From Candidatus Zhuqueibacterota bacterium (GTDB lineage: Bacteria > Zhuqueibacterota > Zhuqueibacteria > Zhuqueibacterales > Zhuqueibacteraceae): a stretch of DNA of 64,000 nt. Location of the stretch: the NCBI GenBank assembly GCA_022616415.1, contig JAKEEU010000349.1:54909-118908 (forward strand). Direction: 5' to 3'. The notes under the pieces were generated by a model, which saw only the letters and a program-made list of their open reading frames with translations, was not told the origin of the DNA and did not search any database. A program made the translations under genes and the position numbers. How positions within the stretch are numbered: the stretch's first letter is position 1; every line of letters starts with the position of its first letter. Positions 40,346 to 48,058 of this stretch are shown piece after piece.

Positions 40346-42181
40346 ATGGCTGACAATCGTGGCGTGAATAAAAGCGCGGAAGCGAAGGTGATCTGTCTGG
40401 CGCCGGACGTGTGTTTGACGCCGATGGGCCCGAATATGGTGCCGGTTGCCTATACGATCGAATCGCGTTTCAACGTCGCCGCGATGACGGCAAAAGCAGT
40501 GAATTTCGGCGGCCAGCCGGTATTTACCATGGGAAGCCATTTGCCGAAGGTGACGGGCGACGAGCGCGGCGTTGGCGGCGGCATTATTTCGGGCGTCAAT
40601 ATGGGATGTTGCAAGCCGATTCCGGGCAGCCACAGCACTTCATTGCGCATCGAAGGCGAGTGGCTCGCGCGCCACGGCGATTTGATGGAGATGAACTGCA
40701 GCGGGCCGAAGGGCAAAGGCAACACGTTTGGCAAGATCGATTACATCGACGTCAAACCCATGGCATCTGTTGATGCAAATGGGCAGATTGTGGTGATCGA
40801 AGAGAAGGTGAGCACCGATCCGAAAACGGGGGAGCCGGTGGTGCGCAGAACGGAGGAGAGGCGCGATCCGGCAACCGGCCAAATCACCAAGAAGACGGAA
40901 ACGACGTTTACCGATCCCGAGACCGGCGAAACGGTCGTACAGAGCGCGGAAGTGACGCGTGACCCGGTCACCGGTCAAGTTACTTCGGCAACGGAACAAC
41001 GTACGATCATCGACCCCGCGACCGGCCAAATACAGACTGAAAAACTGTCAATGGCGCAGGACCCGCGTTCCGGTGATTTAACGAGAACGGCGGCAATGGG
41101 AGACTTTGACCCTGCTCAAAATAACTATGAGTGGCATCAGGAATCCGAAACTTTGTCGGGACGCCCGGCTCTGGAAGGGCCAGTCCTTGACAATAATGCC
41201 ATTGGAACACAAGATGCTTTCGGACGCACTTATTTAGGTGACGGGCTTTACGCTGACTCTGGCAACACGGAGAATTTTCCGCCACCTGCATCTGATCCCG
41301 ATTTGCCACCTGGCATTGCCGATGACGATCCAGAGCTTTTGAATCATCCTGAATATCGTGATGCCGTGGCTAATGAGCAGGCGGCGCTGCAAGAGATTGA
41401 AAAAATCAACCGGGAAATGGCATGGGAGGCAGCCAAGACGGCGGCGGATTTAGCGGGATTGGTTGATCCGACACCGATTAGCGATACCGTCGGCGGCTTG
41501 ATGGCTTTGAAGGACGGCGATTTTCTCGGGGCCGGATTGAGTTTGCTCTCTTGGGTGCCGTATGCAGGCGACGCGATTGCCAAACCCCTCAAAGGATCGC
41601 GAACTGCAGCCAAAGCGGCTAAACTAACCAAGAAGCTGCAAGAGCTGACGGCCAAGCTGGATAAGTTGAAGGATGCGACAAAAAAGGCAAAAGAGCGGGT
41701 TAAGGAGCTGCTTAAAAACAAACGGACACCTAATAAAACGCCTGAAGTCCAAGCCCCGAAAAAATCTGCGGGAGTTAATGGCGGGACGGTCAAGGGCAAA
41801 AGTGCGAGAGCAAAAAAGAAAGAGCAATTAAAAAAGAACAGAGAAGATGGGAGAAGGCGCGAGAAGGAGGTTAGCGATGAGCTGAAGGCAAAACATCCTG
41901 ACGCCTCCGTTCAAAATGAGCAATATTTGAGAGACGCCGATGGGAAAATTGTGAAGGATCCCGTTACCGGCGAAGCGAGAAGAATAGATCATGTCGTCAT
42001 TAAAGATGGGAAGGTTATCGAAACCGTCGAAACCACTTCCATGACGGTTGATAAATCCCTTCAGATAGCCAAAGAGATGCGCATTCGCGGTGCCGGAGGC
42101 AATTTTATCAGGGATCGAGTGACGGGGAAATTAATAGATTTGGGCAAAAATCCGCCATCTACTGTTGTGCATGAACCTTGA
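40346..42181 (+). CDS. PAAR-like (DUF4150) polymorphic toxin with C-terminal nuclease-like domain
   Basis: The 611-residue protein has an N-terminal DUF4150 PAAR-like region (about residues 15-130). Six copies of a DPxTGx unit follow at D158, D174, D190, D206, D223 and D239, spaced 16-17 residues. A pre-toxin-like hydrophobic domain spans about 355-425 ('LVDPTPISDTVGGLMALKDG', 'WVPYAGDA'). A Lys-rich linker follows, then a C-terminal domain from about 500 with 'REKEVSDEL', 'RIDHVVIKDG' (Asp548) and 'VETTS' (Glu562). That layout resembles PD-(D/E)XK-type toxins, although Lys in the last motif is replaced by Thr. Two candidate immunity genes follow. The target is unknown. Confidence 0.88.
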   Translation: MADNRGVNKSAEAKVICLAPDVCLTPMGPNMVPVAYTIESRFNVAAMTAKAVNFGGQPVFTMGSHLPKVTGDERGVGGGIISGVNMGCCKPIPGSHSTSLRIEGEWLARHGDLMEMNCSGPKGKGNTFGKIDYIDVKPMASVDANGQIVVIEEKVSTDPKTGEPVVRRTEERRDPATGQITKKTETTFTDPETGETVVQSAEVTRDPVTGQVTSATEQRTIIDPATGQIQTEKLSMAQDPRSGDLTRTAAMGDFDPAQNNYEWHQESETLSGRPALEGPVLDNNAIGTQDAFGRTYLGDGLYADSGNTENFPPPASDPDLPPGIADDDPELLNHPEYRDAVANEQAALQEIEKINREMAWEAAKTAADLAGLVDPTPISDTVGGLMALKDGDFLGAGLSLLSWVPYAGDAIAKPLKGSRTAAKAAKLTKKLQELTAKLDKLKDATKKAKERVKELLKNKRTPNKTPEVQAPKKSAGVNGGTVKGKSARAKKKEQLKKNREDGRRREKEVSDELKAKHPDASVQNEQYLRDADGKIVKDPVTGEARRIDHVVIKDGKVIETVETTSMTVDKSLQIAKEMRIRGAGGNFIRDRVTGKLIDLGKNPPSTVVHEP

Positions 42182-42351
42182 TGCGGTTGAATCGTTGCAT
42201 ACGAGAAATGCCGGGCATACGTCGAGATGAAATGCCCTCACATCAAGGCAATCTCTAAAAAGCTGAAAACCAGCTTGAATATTTTATAAAAATGTAATAC
42301 ATTTATTGTGCCGGAAATCCGGAAGAGAATAAAGTTGCGAAGATTTTTTCA

Positions 42352-42421
42352 CCACAAAGGCCACAACGCGCACAAAGAAAAACGGTTAAATTTTGTGTTC
42401 TTTAATTTGTGCCCTTTGTGG
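42352..42421. repeat. inverted repeat CCACAAAGG...CCTTTGTGG
   Basis: CCACAAAGG (42352-42360) pairs with CCTTTGTGG (42413-42421), and GCACAAA (42370-42376) with TTTGTGC (42406-42412). It fills part of the 42182-42586 gap between the toxin and the first immunity candidate. No gene is seen in this gap. Confidence 0.7.
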
Positions 42422-42586
42422 TTGAGTTTGGCTGCGGCTGATGCCGCGCTACGAATAAGCTTTAAACCGATTACGCCGGTAGCGTCAAAAGCTTCATGAA
42501 AAAGAGGAGTACGAACTTTCTTGGTCACGATGCGCGTGCGGACTAGAAAGTCCACACTTCCCTCGGTTAGCCGGCAAGGAGAACCC

Positions 42587-42898
42587 ATGAAAAATTTCGT
42601 TATAGATAGCTTGGCGTGGTATCAGAACATTAAACTTAATCAAGACATCAAGCAACGATTCGTTGCGATTGCCTCTTTTTTGCAAGCCAACGGCCTGGCG
42701 ACGCGCCAATTGCTCGGCTCTGACGCCGCCATTCCGGATGATTTCTCTCTCAACTCGGAAGATTTGACGGAAGAAGGCATGGAATTCATCAAACTCTGTT
42801 ATTCGAAATGGGTAAAGAGCATTGACAAGGGCAAGCCCGCTACCGATACGCGCATGCTCGAAAAGGAATTGAAAAAGTTGAGAGGGAGCCAGCAATGA
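42587..42898 (+). CDS. candidate immunity protein 1, unknown family
   Basis: The 103-residue protein has no recognised domain. It reads 'NFVIDSLAWYQNIKLNQDIK', 'RQLLGSDAAIPDDFSLNSED', and a basic tail. AAGGAG precedes the ATG, which fixes the start. It overlaps the next gene by ATGA. Position after a PAAR-like toxin suggests immunity, but a 405-base gap separates it from the toxin. Confidence 0.6.
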   Translation: MKNFVIDSLAWYQNIKLNQDIKQRFVAIASFLQANGLATRQLLGSDAAIPDDFSLNSEDLTEEGMEFIKLCYSKWVKSIDKGKPATDTRMLEKELKKLRGSQQ

Positions 42899-43338
42899 AC
42901 GAGCAGATGGTTTACGATAAAGCGAAATATCATATTGAGGGTGATTTCCCCGAAGGCTTGGATAAAAGCCAGGCGTATGTGCCCACCGGTTTTTTTGTTG
43001 CGTGGCTGGCGATGAATAACTTCGCCTCTGAGGAAATATCATTCAATTTTAAAAATGAAGTAGACTCATTGAGGAGCAGAAGGGCCTACCCTTCCAGCTT
43101 GTACAGAGCGGTAGGAGGTGTTTTATCCGAAGATATGTTGACTGCCGAGGGGAATGCCTTTACACAACAATATTTTGATTTTGATCATGGCCAATATTTA
43201 GATGATTATGATGAGTTGTTATCCGAACATCTGCCAAGCTTCTTTCATGTTGCTGATACGTGGGAAAATTATGATATTCTTGCCAAAAGAATAGGTGAGC
43301 GTTCTATGGTTTGGAAGAAAAATCTACGCAAGCATTGA
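42895..43338 (+). CDS. candidate immunity protein 2 (DUF7832-like)
   Basis: The 147-residue protein contains 'KYHIEGDFPEGLDKSQAYVP' and 'FFVAWLAMNNFASEEISFNF', a pattern that resembles the DUF7832 group from memory; the family number is uncertain. The acidic 'YFDFDHGQYLDDYDELLSEH' segment suits binding a basic nuclease. It is coupled to candidate 1 by ATGA. Which of the two neutralises the toxin cannot be told. Confidence 0.65.
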   Translation: MNEQMVYDKAKYHIEGDFPEGLDKSQAYVPTGFFVAWLAMNNFASEEISFNFKNEVDSLRSRRAYPSSLYRAVGGVLSEDMLTAEGNAFTQQYFDFDHGQYLDDYDELLSEHLPSFFHVADTWENYDILAKRIGERSMVWKKNLRKH

Positions 43339-43342
43339 GTAC

Positions 43343-43386
43343 CTCGTTGCTTGTCGCTGGCAAATGCGCAACGAGTAACCAGCGAC
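43343..43386. repeat. overlapping inverted repeats, direct-repeat copy 2
   Basis: CTCGTTGC (43343-43350) pairs with GCAACGAG (43368-43375). GTCGCTGG (43353-43360) pairs with CCAGCGAC (43379-43386). The order A-B-A'-B' could give alternative hairpins or an H-type pseudoknot. It contains the second AAATGCGCAACGAGTAACC copy (43362-43380). It lies between the convergent immunity and MFS genes. Confidence 0.75.
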
Positions 43387-43390
43387 CAGT

Positions 43391-44617
43391 CTAACCCTCC
43401 TCGACAAAATCGATGTCTTTTCCATACGTCTCTTTCATCTTATGAAGCGACAAAAAGGCCAGCACAAAGACGATCCCGCCGATGAGCATGGTGCTGTTGA
43501 TCAATCCCAACTGGTGCCGGATGCCGTTCAACACGAGCGTCATCGGTACGACCATCGCCCGCACGAAATTCGGAACCGACGTGGTCACGGTGGCGCGGAT
43601 GTTGGTGCCGAATTGCTCGGCGGCCATGGTGATAAAAACCGTCCAGTACCCCTGACCGAGGCCGATGATAAAAATTGTCGCCATAAAAAAAGCCGGGCTG
43701 GTTTCGGGGGTCGTGAGCAGCGCCATGGTCAGCACCAACATCAAGATGAAGCAACCCCACACCACTCTTTTTCGATTCTTGATCAATTCGCTGATAATGC
43801 CGCTCAAAGCGCTTCCAATCGCCAGGCCAATCGCCTGCCACCGCAAGGTTTCAGCGGCAGTAATGGCGCGTGTCAAGCTGAGCGCCTGACCAAACTCCGG
43901 TGAAAACGTGACGATGATTCCGGAAATATACCAAATCGGCACACCAATGGCGATGACGGCCAAATATTTCAACAATGCCGTTGGCGAGCGCAAAATCAGT
44001 CCGACATCGCCGCGCGCATGTGACGTCAGTTTTTGCGCTTCAAACATTTTCGACTCCCGCAAGCTGATGAAACGTCCCGCCAATACCAGGAGCCCCATGC
44101 CGCCGCCGATAAAATAGGCGGTGCGCCAGTTGAATGAGCCGCCGATGTACGAGGCGGTCAATGCGCCGATGAGTCCCAAAAAAGAAATGACCGTGGTGCC
44201 GTAGCCCCGATATTGCTTGGGCATGATCTCCGCCACCAGTGTGACACCCGCGCCGAATTCACCCGCCAATCCGACGCCGGCGATAAAACGTAAAATCGCG
44301 TAACTCGTGACATCATTGACGAAACCGTTCGCGATATTGGCAAGAGAGTACATCGTGATCGTGGCAAGCAGCGCGAAGCGCCGGCCGATTTTGTCGCCGA
44401 TAATTCCCCAGCCAACGCCGCCGATCAGCATGCCGATCATTTGCAAATTGAGCAGGAGGATTCCCTTGGAAGTCAACTCATCGCCGGTGACGCCGATGTC
44501 CGTCAAACTGGCGACGCGCACGACACCGAACAATACGATGTCGTACAAGTCGACGAAATAGCCCAACGCGGCCACGATCACGGAAATCGCCAACCCCTGC
44601 TTCTGATTCGTCGTCAT
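43391..44617 (-). CDS. MFS transporter of the metabolite/H+ symporter type
   Basis: The 408-residue inner-membrane protein has 12 hydrophobic segments and the MFS loop motif as 'WGIIGDKIGRRFALLATITM'. The second half includes 'GYWTVFITMAAEQFGTNIRA'. These resemble the metabolite:H+ symporter branch. AAGGAATCAGAC precedes this ATG; the longer frame upstream lacks a reason to be used. It lies 16 bases downstream of the acyl-CoA ligase on the same strand, so it may import a carboxylic acid for that enzyme. The substrate is not known. Confidence 0.9.
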   Translation of the reverse strand: MTTNQKQGLAISVIVAALGYFVDLYDIVLFGVVRVASLTDIGVTGDELTSKGILLLNLQMIGMLIGGVGWGIIGDKIGRRFALLATITMYSLANIANGFVNDVTSYAILRFIAGVGLAGEFGAGVTLVAEIMPKQYRGYGTTVISFLGLIGALTASYIGGSFNWRTAYFIGGGMGLLVLAGRFISLRESKMFEAQKLTSHARGDVGLILRSPTALLKYLAVIAIGVPIWYISGIIVTFSPEFGQALSLTRAITAAETLRWQAIGLAIGSALSGIISELIKNRKRVVWGCFILMLVLTMALLTTPETSPAFFMATIFIIGLGQGYWTVFITMAAEQFGTNIRATVTTSVPNFVRAMVVPMTLVLNGIRHQLGLINSTMLIGGIVFVLAFLSLHKMKETYGKDIDFVEEG

Positions 44618-44633
44618 GTCTGATTCCTTATTC

Positions 44634-46163
44634 TTATAGAGAACGCAAAATTTTCTTGTCGATTTTTCCGATCGCGGTTTTCGGCAATTGCTCAACGAAG
44701 ACGACAGCATGCGGCAGCTTGTATTTCGCCACGCGCGGTCGCATAAACTCCAGCAGCCCGGCTTCGGTTAAAGTTTGGCCGTTCTCGACGACCACAAAGG
44801 CTTTGCCGGCTTCGCCCCATTTCTCGTGCGGCACGCCGATGAGCGCGGCTTCGGCCACCGCCGGATGCGCGTACATCACGCTCTCCACTTCCGCCGGATA
44901 AACATTCTCGCCGCCGCTGATGAACATGTCCTTGCTGCGGCCGATGATATAGAAATAACCCTCGTCATCCTGTTTCGCCATATCGCCGGTGTGCAGCCAA
45001 CCGTCTTTGATCGTTTGCGCGGTCTCCTCGGGCCGGTTCCAATAACCCGGCGTAACATGCGGCCCGCAGATGAGCAGCTCGCCTTCTTCATGTGGACTGC
45101 AAGTGCCGCCGTCTTCTCGCACCACCTTCATATCGATGTGAAAAATCGGAAAACCGACCGAGCCAATCTTGCGGCGCACCTCTTTTGGCGGCAGCCAGAA
45201 ATTGTTGCCGGCGGCTTCGGTCAAGCCGTAGCCCATTTTGAAATCGATGCCTTTGTCCCAAAACTTTTGCATGACCGGAAGCGGGCAAGGCGCGCCGCCG
45301 CTGATGACGAGTTTCATGTGGGAGAAATTCGTTGTCTGCCAGCGCGGATGCTGTTGCATCATCACGAACATCGTCGGCACGCCGACAAAATGGGTGACGC
45401 CTCCGCTCTCAATGAGATCGAAGGTTTGATTCACCTCGAAGGTTTTGCAAAGGATCGTCTTGCCGCCGACATGCACGAGAGGAAACATAAAAATATTGGA
45501 GCCGCCAATGTGAAAAAGCGGGAGCTGCAGCGGCGCCGCATCGTCGGCAGTTATTCCCCAGCTCATCACTGTGTTGATGCTGTTCCACGTCATATTGCCG
45601 TGGGTCAAAATCGCGCCTTTCGGCAGGCCGGTGGTGCCGCCGGTGTAGTAAATGCCCCAGGGATCGTCCATCTGCAAGTCGGGACGATCCGCCAAGGTTG
45701 CGGCGTAATTTTCTCGTTCGGCGAATTTTTGATCATCAGGTCGCGCCAATTCATTCAAGCCGATCACGTGACAACCGGCGGGTAGCGAAGATCGCAGCTC
45801 GTTCACTCGTTCGCGCCAATCAGATGAATAAATCAGCGCTTTGGGTGTGGCGTCGGCGATGATATTTTTCAATTCAAAAACTGTCAGCCGCCAATTGAGG
45901 TTGTGCAGAATCGCGCCGATTTTGCCGCAGGCAAACAAAATATCGAGGTACTCCACAATATTGCCGGCATACGCCGAAACGCAATCGCCTTTTTGCACGC
46001 CGAGGTGCCGCAAGAAATTCGCTGTGCGATTCGCCTGTGCATTCCATGCCGCGAAAGTGATATCACGGCCGCTCACCGTATCGTGCAAACCGATACGCTC
46101 AGGCGTGAGCTTGGCGCGCTTGTCCAGCCAGTCAGTGACGTAGAAGGATTTCTGTGGTTCCAT
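44634..46163 (-). CDS. AMP-dependent acyl-CoA synthetase/ligase, first copy
   Basis: The 509-residue adenylate-forming enzyme has the P-loop-like 'YYTGGTTGLPKGAILTHGNM', 'MGYGLTEAAGNNFW', 'GWLHTGDMAKQDDEGYFYII' and the C-terminal 'LPKTAIGKIDKKILRSL' with the catalytic Lys. It activates a carboxylic acid to acyl-CoA through acyl-AMP. Start ATG at 46163 gives MEPQKSFYVTDWLDKRA; no strong ribosome site is visible. A second ligase lies at 48059. Substrate (fatty or aromatic acid) cannot be told. Confidence 0.94.
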   Translation of the reverse strand: MEPQKSFYVTDWLDKRAKLTPERIGLHDTVSGRDITFAAWNAQANRTANFLRHLGVQKGDCVSAYAGNIVEYLDILFACGKIGAILHNLNWRLTVFELKNIIADATPKALIYSSDWRERVNELRSSLPAGCHVIGLNELARPDDQKFAERENYAATLADRPDLQMDDPWGIYYTGGTTGLPKGAILTHGNMTWNSINTVMSWGITADDAAPLQLPLFHIGGSNIFMFPLVHVGGKTILCKTFEVNQTFDLIESGGVTHFVGVPTMFVMMQQHPRWQTTNFSHMKLVISGGAPCPLPVMQKFWDKGIDFKMGYGLTEAAGNNFWLPPKEVRRKIGSVGFPIFHIDMKVVREDGGTCSPHEEGELLICGPHVTPGYWNRPEETAQTIKDGWLHTGDMAKQDDEGYFYIIGRSKDMFISGGENVYPAEVESVMYAHPAVAEAALIGVPHEKWGEAGKAFVVVENGQTLTEAGLLEFMRPRVAKYKLPHAVVFVEQLPKTAIGKIDKKILRSL

Positions 46164-46259
46164 AAAAAGAAAATTGCGAATTACCAAAATGTTCTGTATA
46201 TTTGTCACAATACAATTGGCTTGAATCTGAGAAACAAAAGTTCCAGCGGAGACATCGAT

Positions 46260-46448
46260 ATGAACACGCTCACCATGATATATTGGAAAGAAGGCAAATT
46301 CTGGCTGGGAAAGCTGCTCGAGCATCCTGAAATTATGACACAAGGCAAAACCTTGAAAGAGCTTGAAGAGAATATCAAGGAGGCATATCGCTTGATGATT
46401 TTGGATGATGTGCCGGAAGAGCACCAAATGAAAGCCATTGCGATATGA
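46260..46448 (+). CDS. hicB: HicB-family antitoxin of a hicBA pair
   Basis: The 62-residue protein has 'MIYWKEGKFWLGKLLEHPEI' and 'TLKELEENIKEAYRLMILDD', the short HicB pattern. It is followed by HicA with ATGA overlap; the order (antitoxin first) is opposite to the 15.5 kb pair. It interrupts the otherwise minus-strand acyl-metabolism locus. Confidence 0.9.
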   Translation: MNTLTMIYWKEGKFWLGKLLEHPEIMTQGKTLKELEENIKEAYRLMILDDVPEEHQMKAIAI

Positions 46449-46624
46449 AACGCAAGGAATTGATTCGACAACTCGAACAAGCCGGATGTATTTTGTACCG
46501 ACATGGCGCAAAACATGATATTTATATCAATCCTATCACCGGCCAAAAGCAACCGGTGCCACGGCATACTGAAATTTCTGATAAATTGGCCAAGCATATC
46601 AAAAAATATCTTGGAGTGCTCTAG
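46445..46624 (+). CDS. hicA: HicA-family mRNA interferase toxin
   Basis: The 59-residue toxin reads 'RKELIRQLEQAGCILYRHGA', then 'KHDIYINP' with the expected His, then 'PVPRHTEISDKLAKHIKKYL'. It is full length for the small HicA type and coupled to hicB. It looks intact. Confidence 0.92.
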   Translation: MKRKELIRQLEQAGCILYRHGAKHDIYINPITGQKQPVPRHTEISDKLAKHIKKYLGVL

Positions 46625-46670
46625 CCAATAACGTCTTTCAACTCTTTGTTTCTCCTTTGTCTTTTTTTAT

Positions 46671-47717
46671 TCAACCCGGCCCCCATTTGACGCACGCCGC
46701 CCCCCAAACGTAACCGATGCCCGCGCCCACCATCACCATCAAATCGCCGGCTTTGAGCTTGCCTTGCTTCTCTCCTTCAATAAATGAAATGATTGTGTCT
46801 TGCTCACCGATGTGGCCGATATCCGAGAGGTATACCGCTTGATCTTCGGTCAAACCCAAACGCTGCAACATGTCGCGATACGCCGACGGCTTGACGAGAA
46901 CCATATTGAGAAAGTTGAGATCGTTTCGAGTGTACGGCGTGCCATCGGCTTTGACACCGCTCTTGCGCAAGGCCGTGTCGATGCAATGCATCCAGTTGTT
47001 CATCGAAACCGCGTTAAGGCGATTCTTCATAGCTTCCGGCTCGACGAGATCGAAATAGAACAACCCTTTCGCCACCGCCTCGTCGGTCGGGTGTTGTATC
47101 GTGCCGCTGGCGGGAACGATCACGTGCTTGCTCATGGAGCCGTCGCTCATGAGATGGCTGCCGAGAATATGATTGGCCCGCCAGTTTTTGCGCAGCAACA
47201 TCGCACCGGCGCCGGCGCCGATATTGAACATGAACGACGTGCGCTCGTTCTTCAAATTGATGAATTTGCTGATGCCATAGCCGCCGGCAATGAGAACCGT
47301 ATTGACCTCGGGGTTGGCAAGCATCATCTCTTTGGCGGTTTGCACCGCCGCGATGGTGGTGCAGCAACGCATGTGCAGATCCATCGCCCAAGCGTTGGTC
47401 GCGCCGATTTGGTGCGCCAAGTGAATGCCGCTCGTCCACAGCAAATACTCGCGCCACTCTTCCGTCGTGCAGAGCACCACATCGATCTCTTCCGGCTTGA
47501 CGTCGCACTTCGACAAGCAATCCAGCGCCGCCTTGATCGCCATCTCATTGGGGTGGTCGTTCGGTCCGGCAATATGTTTTTTGTTGATCCCCAACTTCTC
47601 TCGCACCACCCATTCCGGCATGCCGCTTTCCCGCGCAATATCCGCGGCGGTCATGTACGATTCAGGCAAATACATGCCGGTGCTGACAATGCCGACGCTG
47701 ACGTGATTATTTTGCAT
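46671..47717 (-). CDS. 3-oxoacyl-ACP synthase III / thiolase-superfamily protein
   Basis: The 348-residue protein has 'VGIVSTGMYLPESYMTAADI' at the start and a KAS III-like core. The expected nucleophile Cys118 lies in 'MDLHMRCCTTIAAV', but the His and Asn positions of the FabH triad appear changed: the 'PHQAN' block reads 'VKPSAYRD' and the 'GNTS' block reads 'GHIGEQD'. It may therefore be an acyltransferase or a condensing enzyme with a different mechanism. It lies between two acyl-CoA ligases on the same strand. Start at 47717 is ATG; no strong ribosome site. Confidence 0.88.
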   Translation of the reverse strand: MQNNHVSVGIVSTGMYLPESYMTAADIARESGMPEWVVREKLGINKKHIAGPNDHPNEMAIKAALDCLSKCDVKPEEIDVVLCTTEEWREYLLWTSGIHLAHQIGATNAWAMDLHMRCCTTIAAVQTAKEMMLANPEVNTVLIAGGYGISKFINLKNERTSFMFNIGAGAGAMLLRKNWRANHILGSHLMSDGSMSKHVIVPASGTIQHPTDEAVAKGLFYFDLVEPEAMKNRLNAVSMNNWMHCIDTALRKSGVKADGTPYTRNDLNFLNMVLVKPSAYRDMLQRLGLTEDQAVYLSDIGHIGEQDTIISFIEGEKQGKLKAGDLMVMVGAGIGYVWGAACVKWGPG

Positions 47718-47779
47718 GATACTTGATTTTTTGTATAAAATATGCTATTTTAAATTCGACCAACTGGAGGAAAACTCTT

Positions 47780-48007
47780 ATGGAAGTTGATGAAATTCGC
47801 AAATTCACCAAAGCTCGCCCTTTCAAGGCTTTTGAAATTCGCATTGAGAACGGTGAAAAATACCTCATTCCTCACCCAGAGAACATCTTTATCACCAACC
47901 AACTTCTGGTTACGGTTGACGAACAGGGCCAATCGATACTGATAGCGCCGGAAGCGGTCAGCACGATACGGCTTGTCGCAGAAGCACAACAAGTTAGTGC
48001 CCAGTAA
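47780..48007 (+). CDS. small hypothetical protein
   Basis: The 75-residue protein reads 'VDEIRKFTKARPFKAFEIRI' and 'YLIPHPENIFITNQLLVTVD'. Such short proteins are common in bacteria but not functionally described. TGGAGG ten bases upstream of the ATG supports the start. It is on the plus strand between two minus-strand genes. Confidence 0.75.
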   Translation: MEVDEIRKFTKARPFKAFEIRIENGEKYLIPHPENIFITNQLLVTVDEQGQSILIAPEAVSTIRLVAEAQQVSAQ

Positions 48008-48058
48008 TGACCAAAGCATGAAGCATGGCAAGGAACTTTTGCGCTATGCCCTCTGCTC

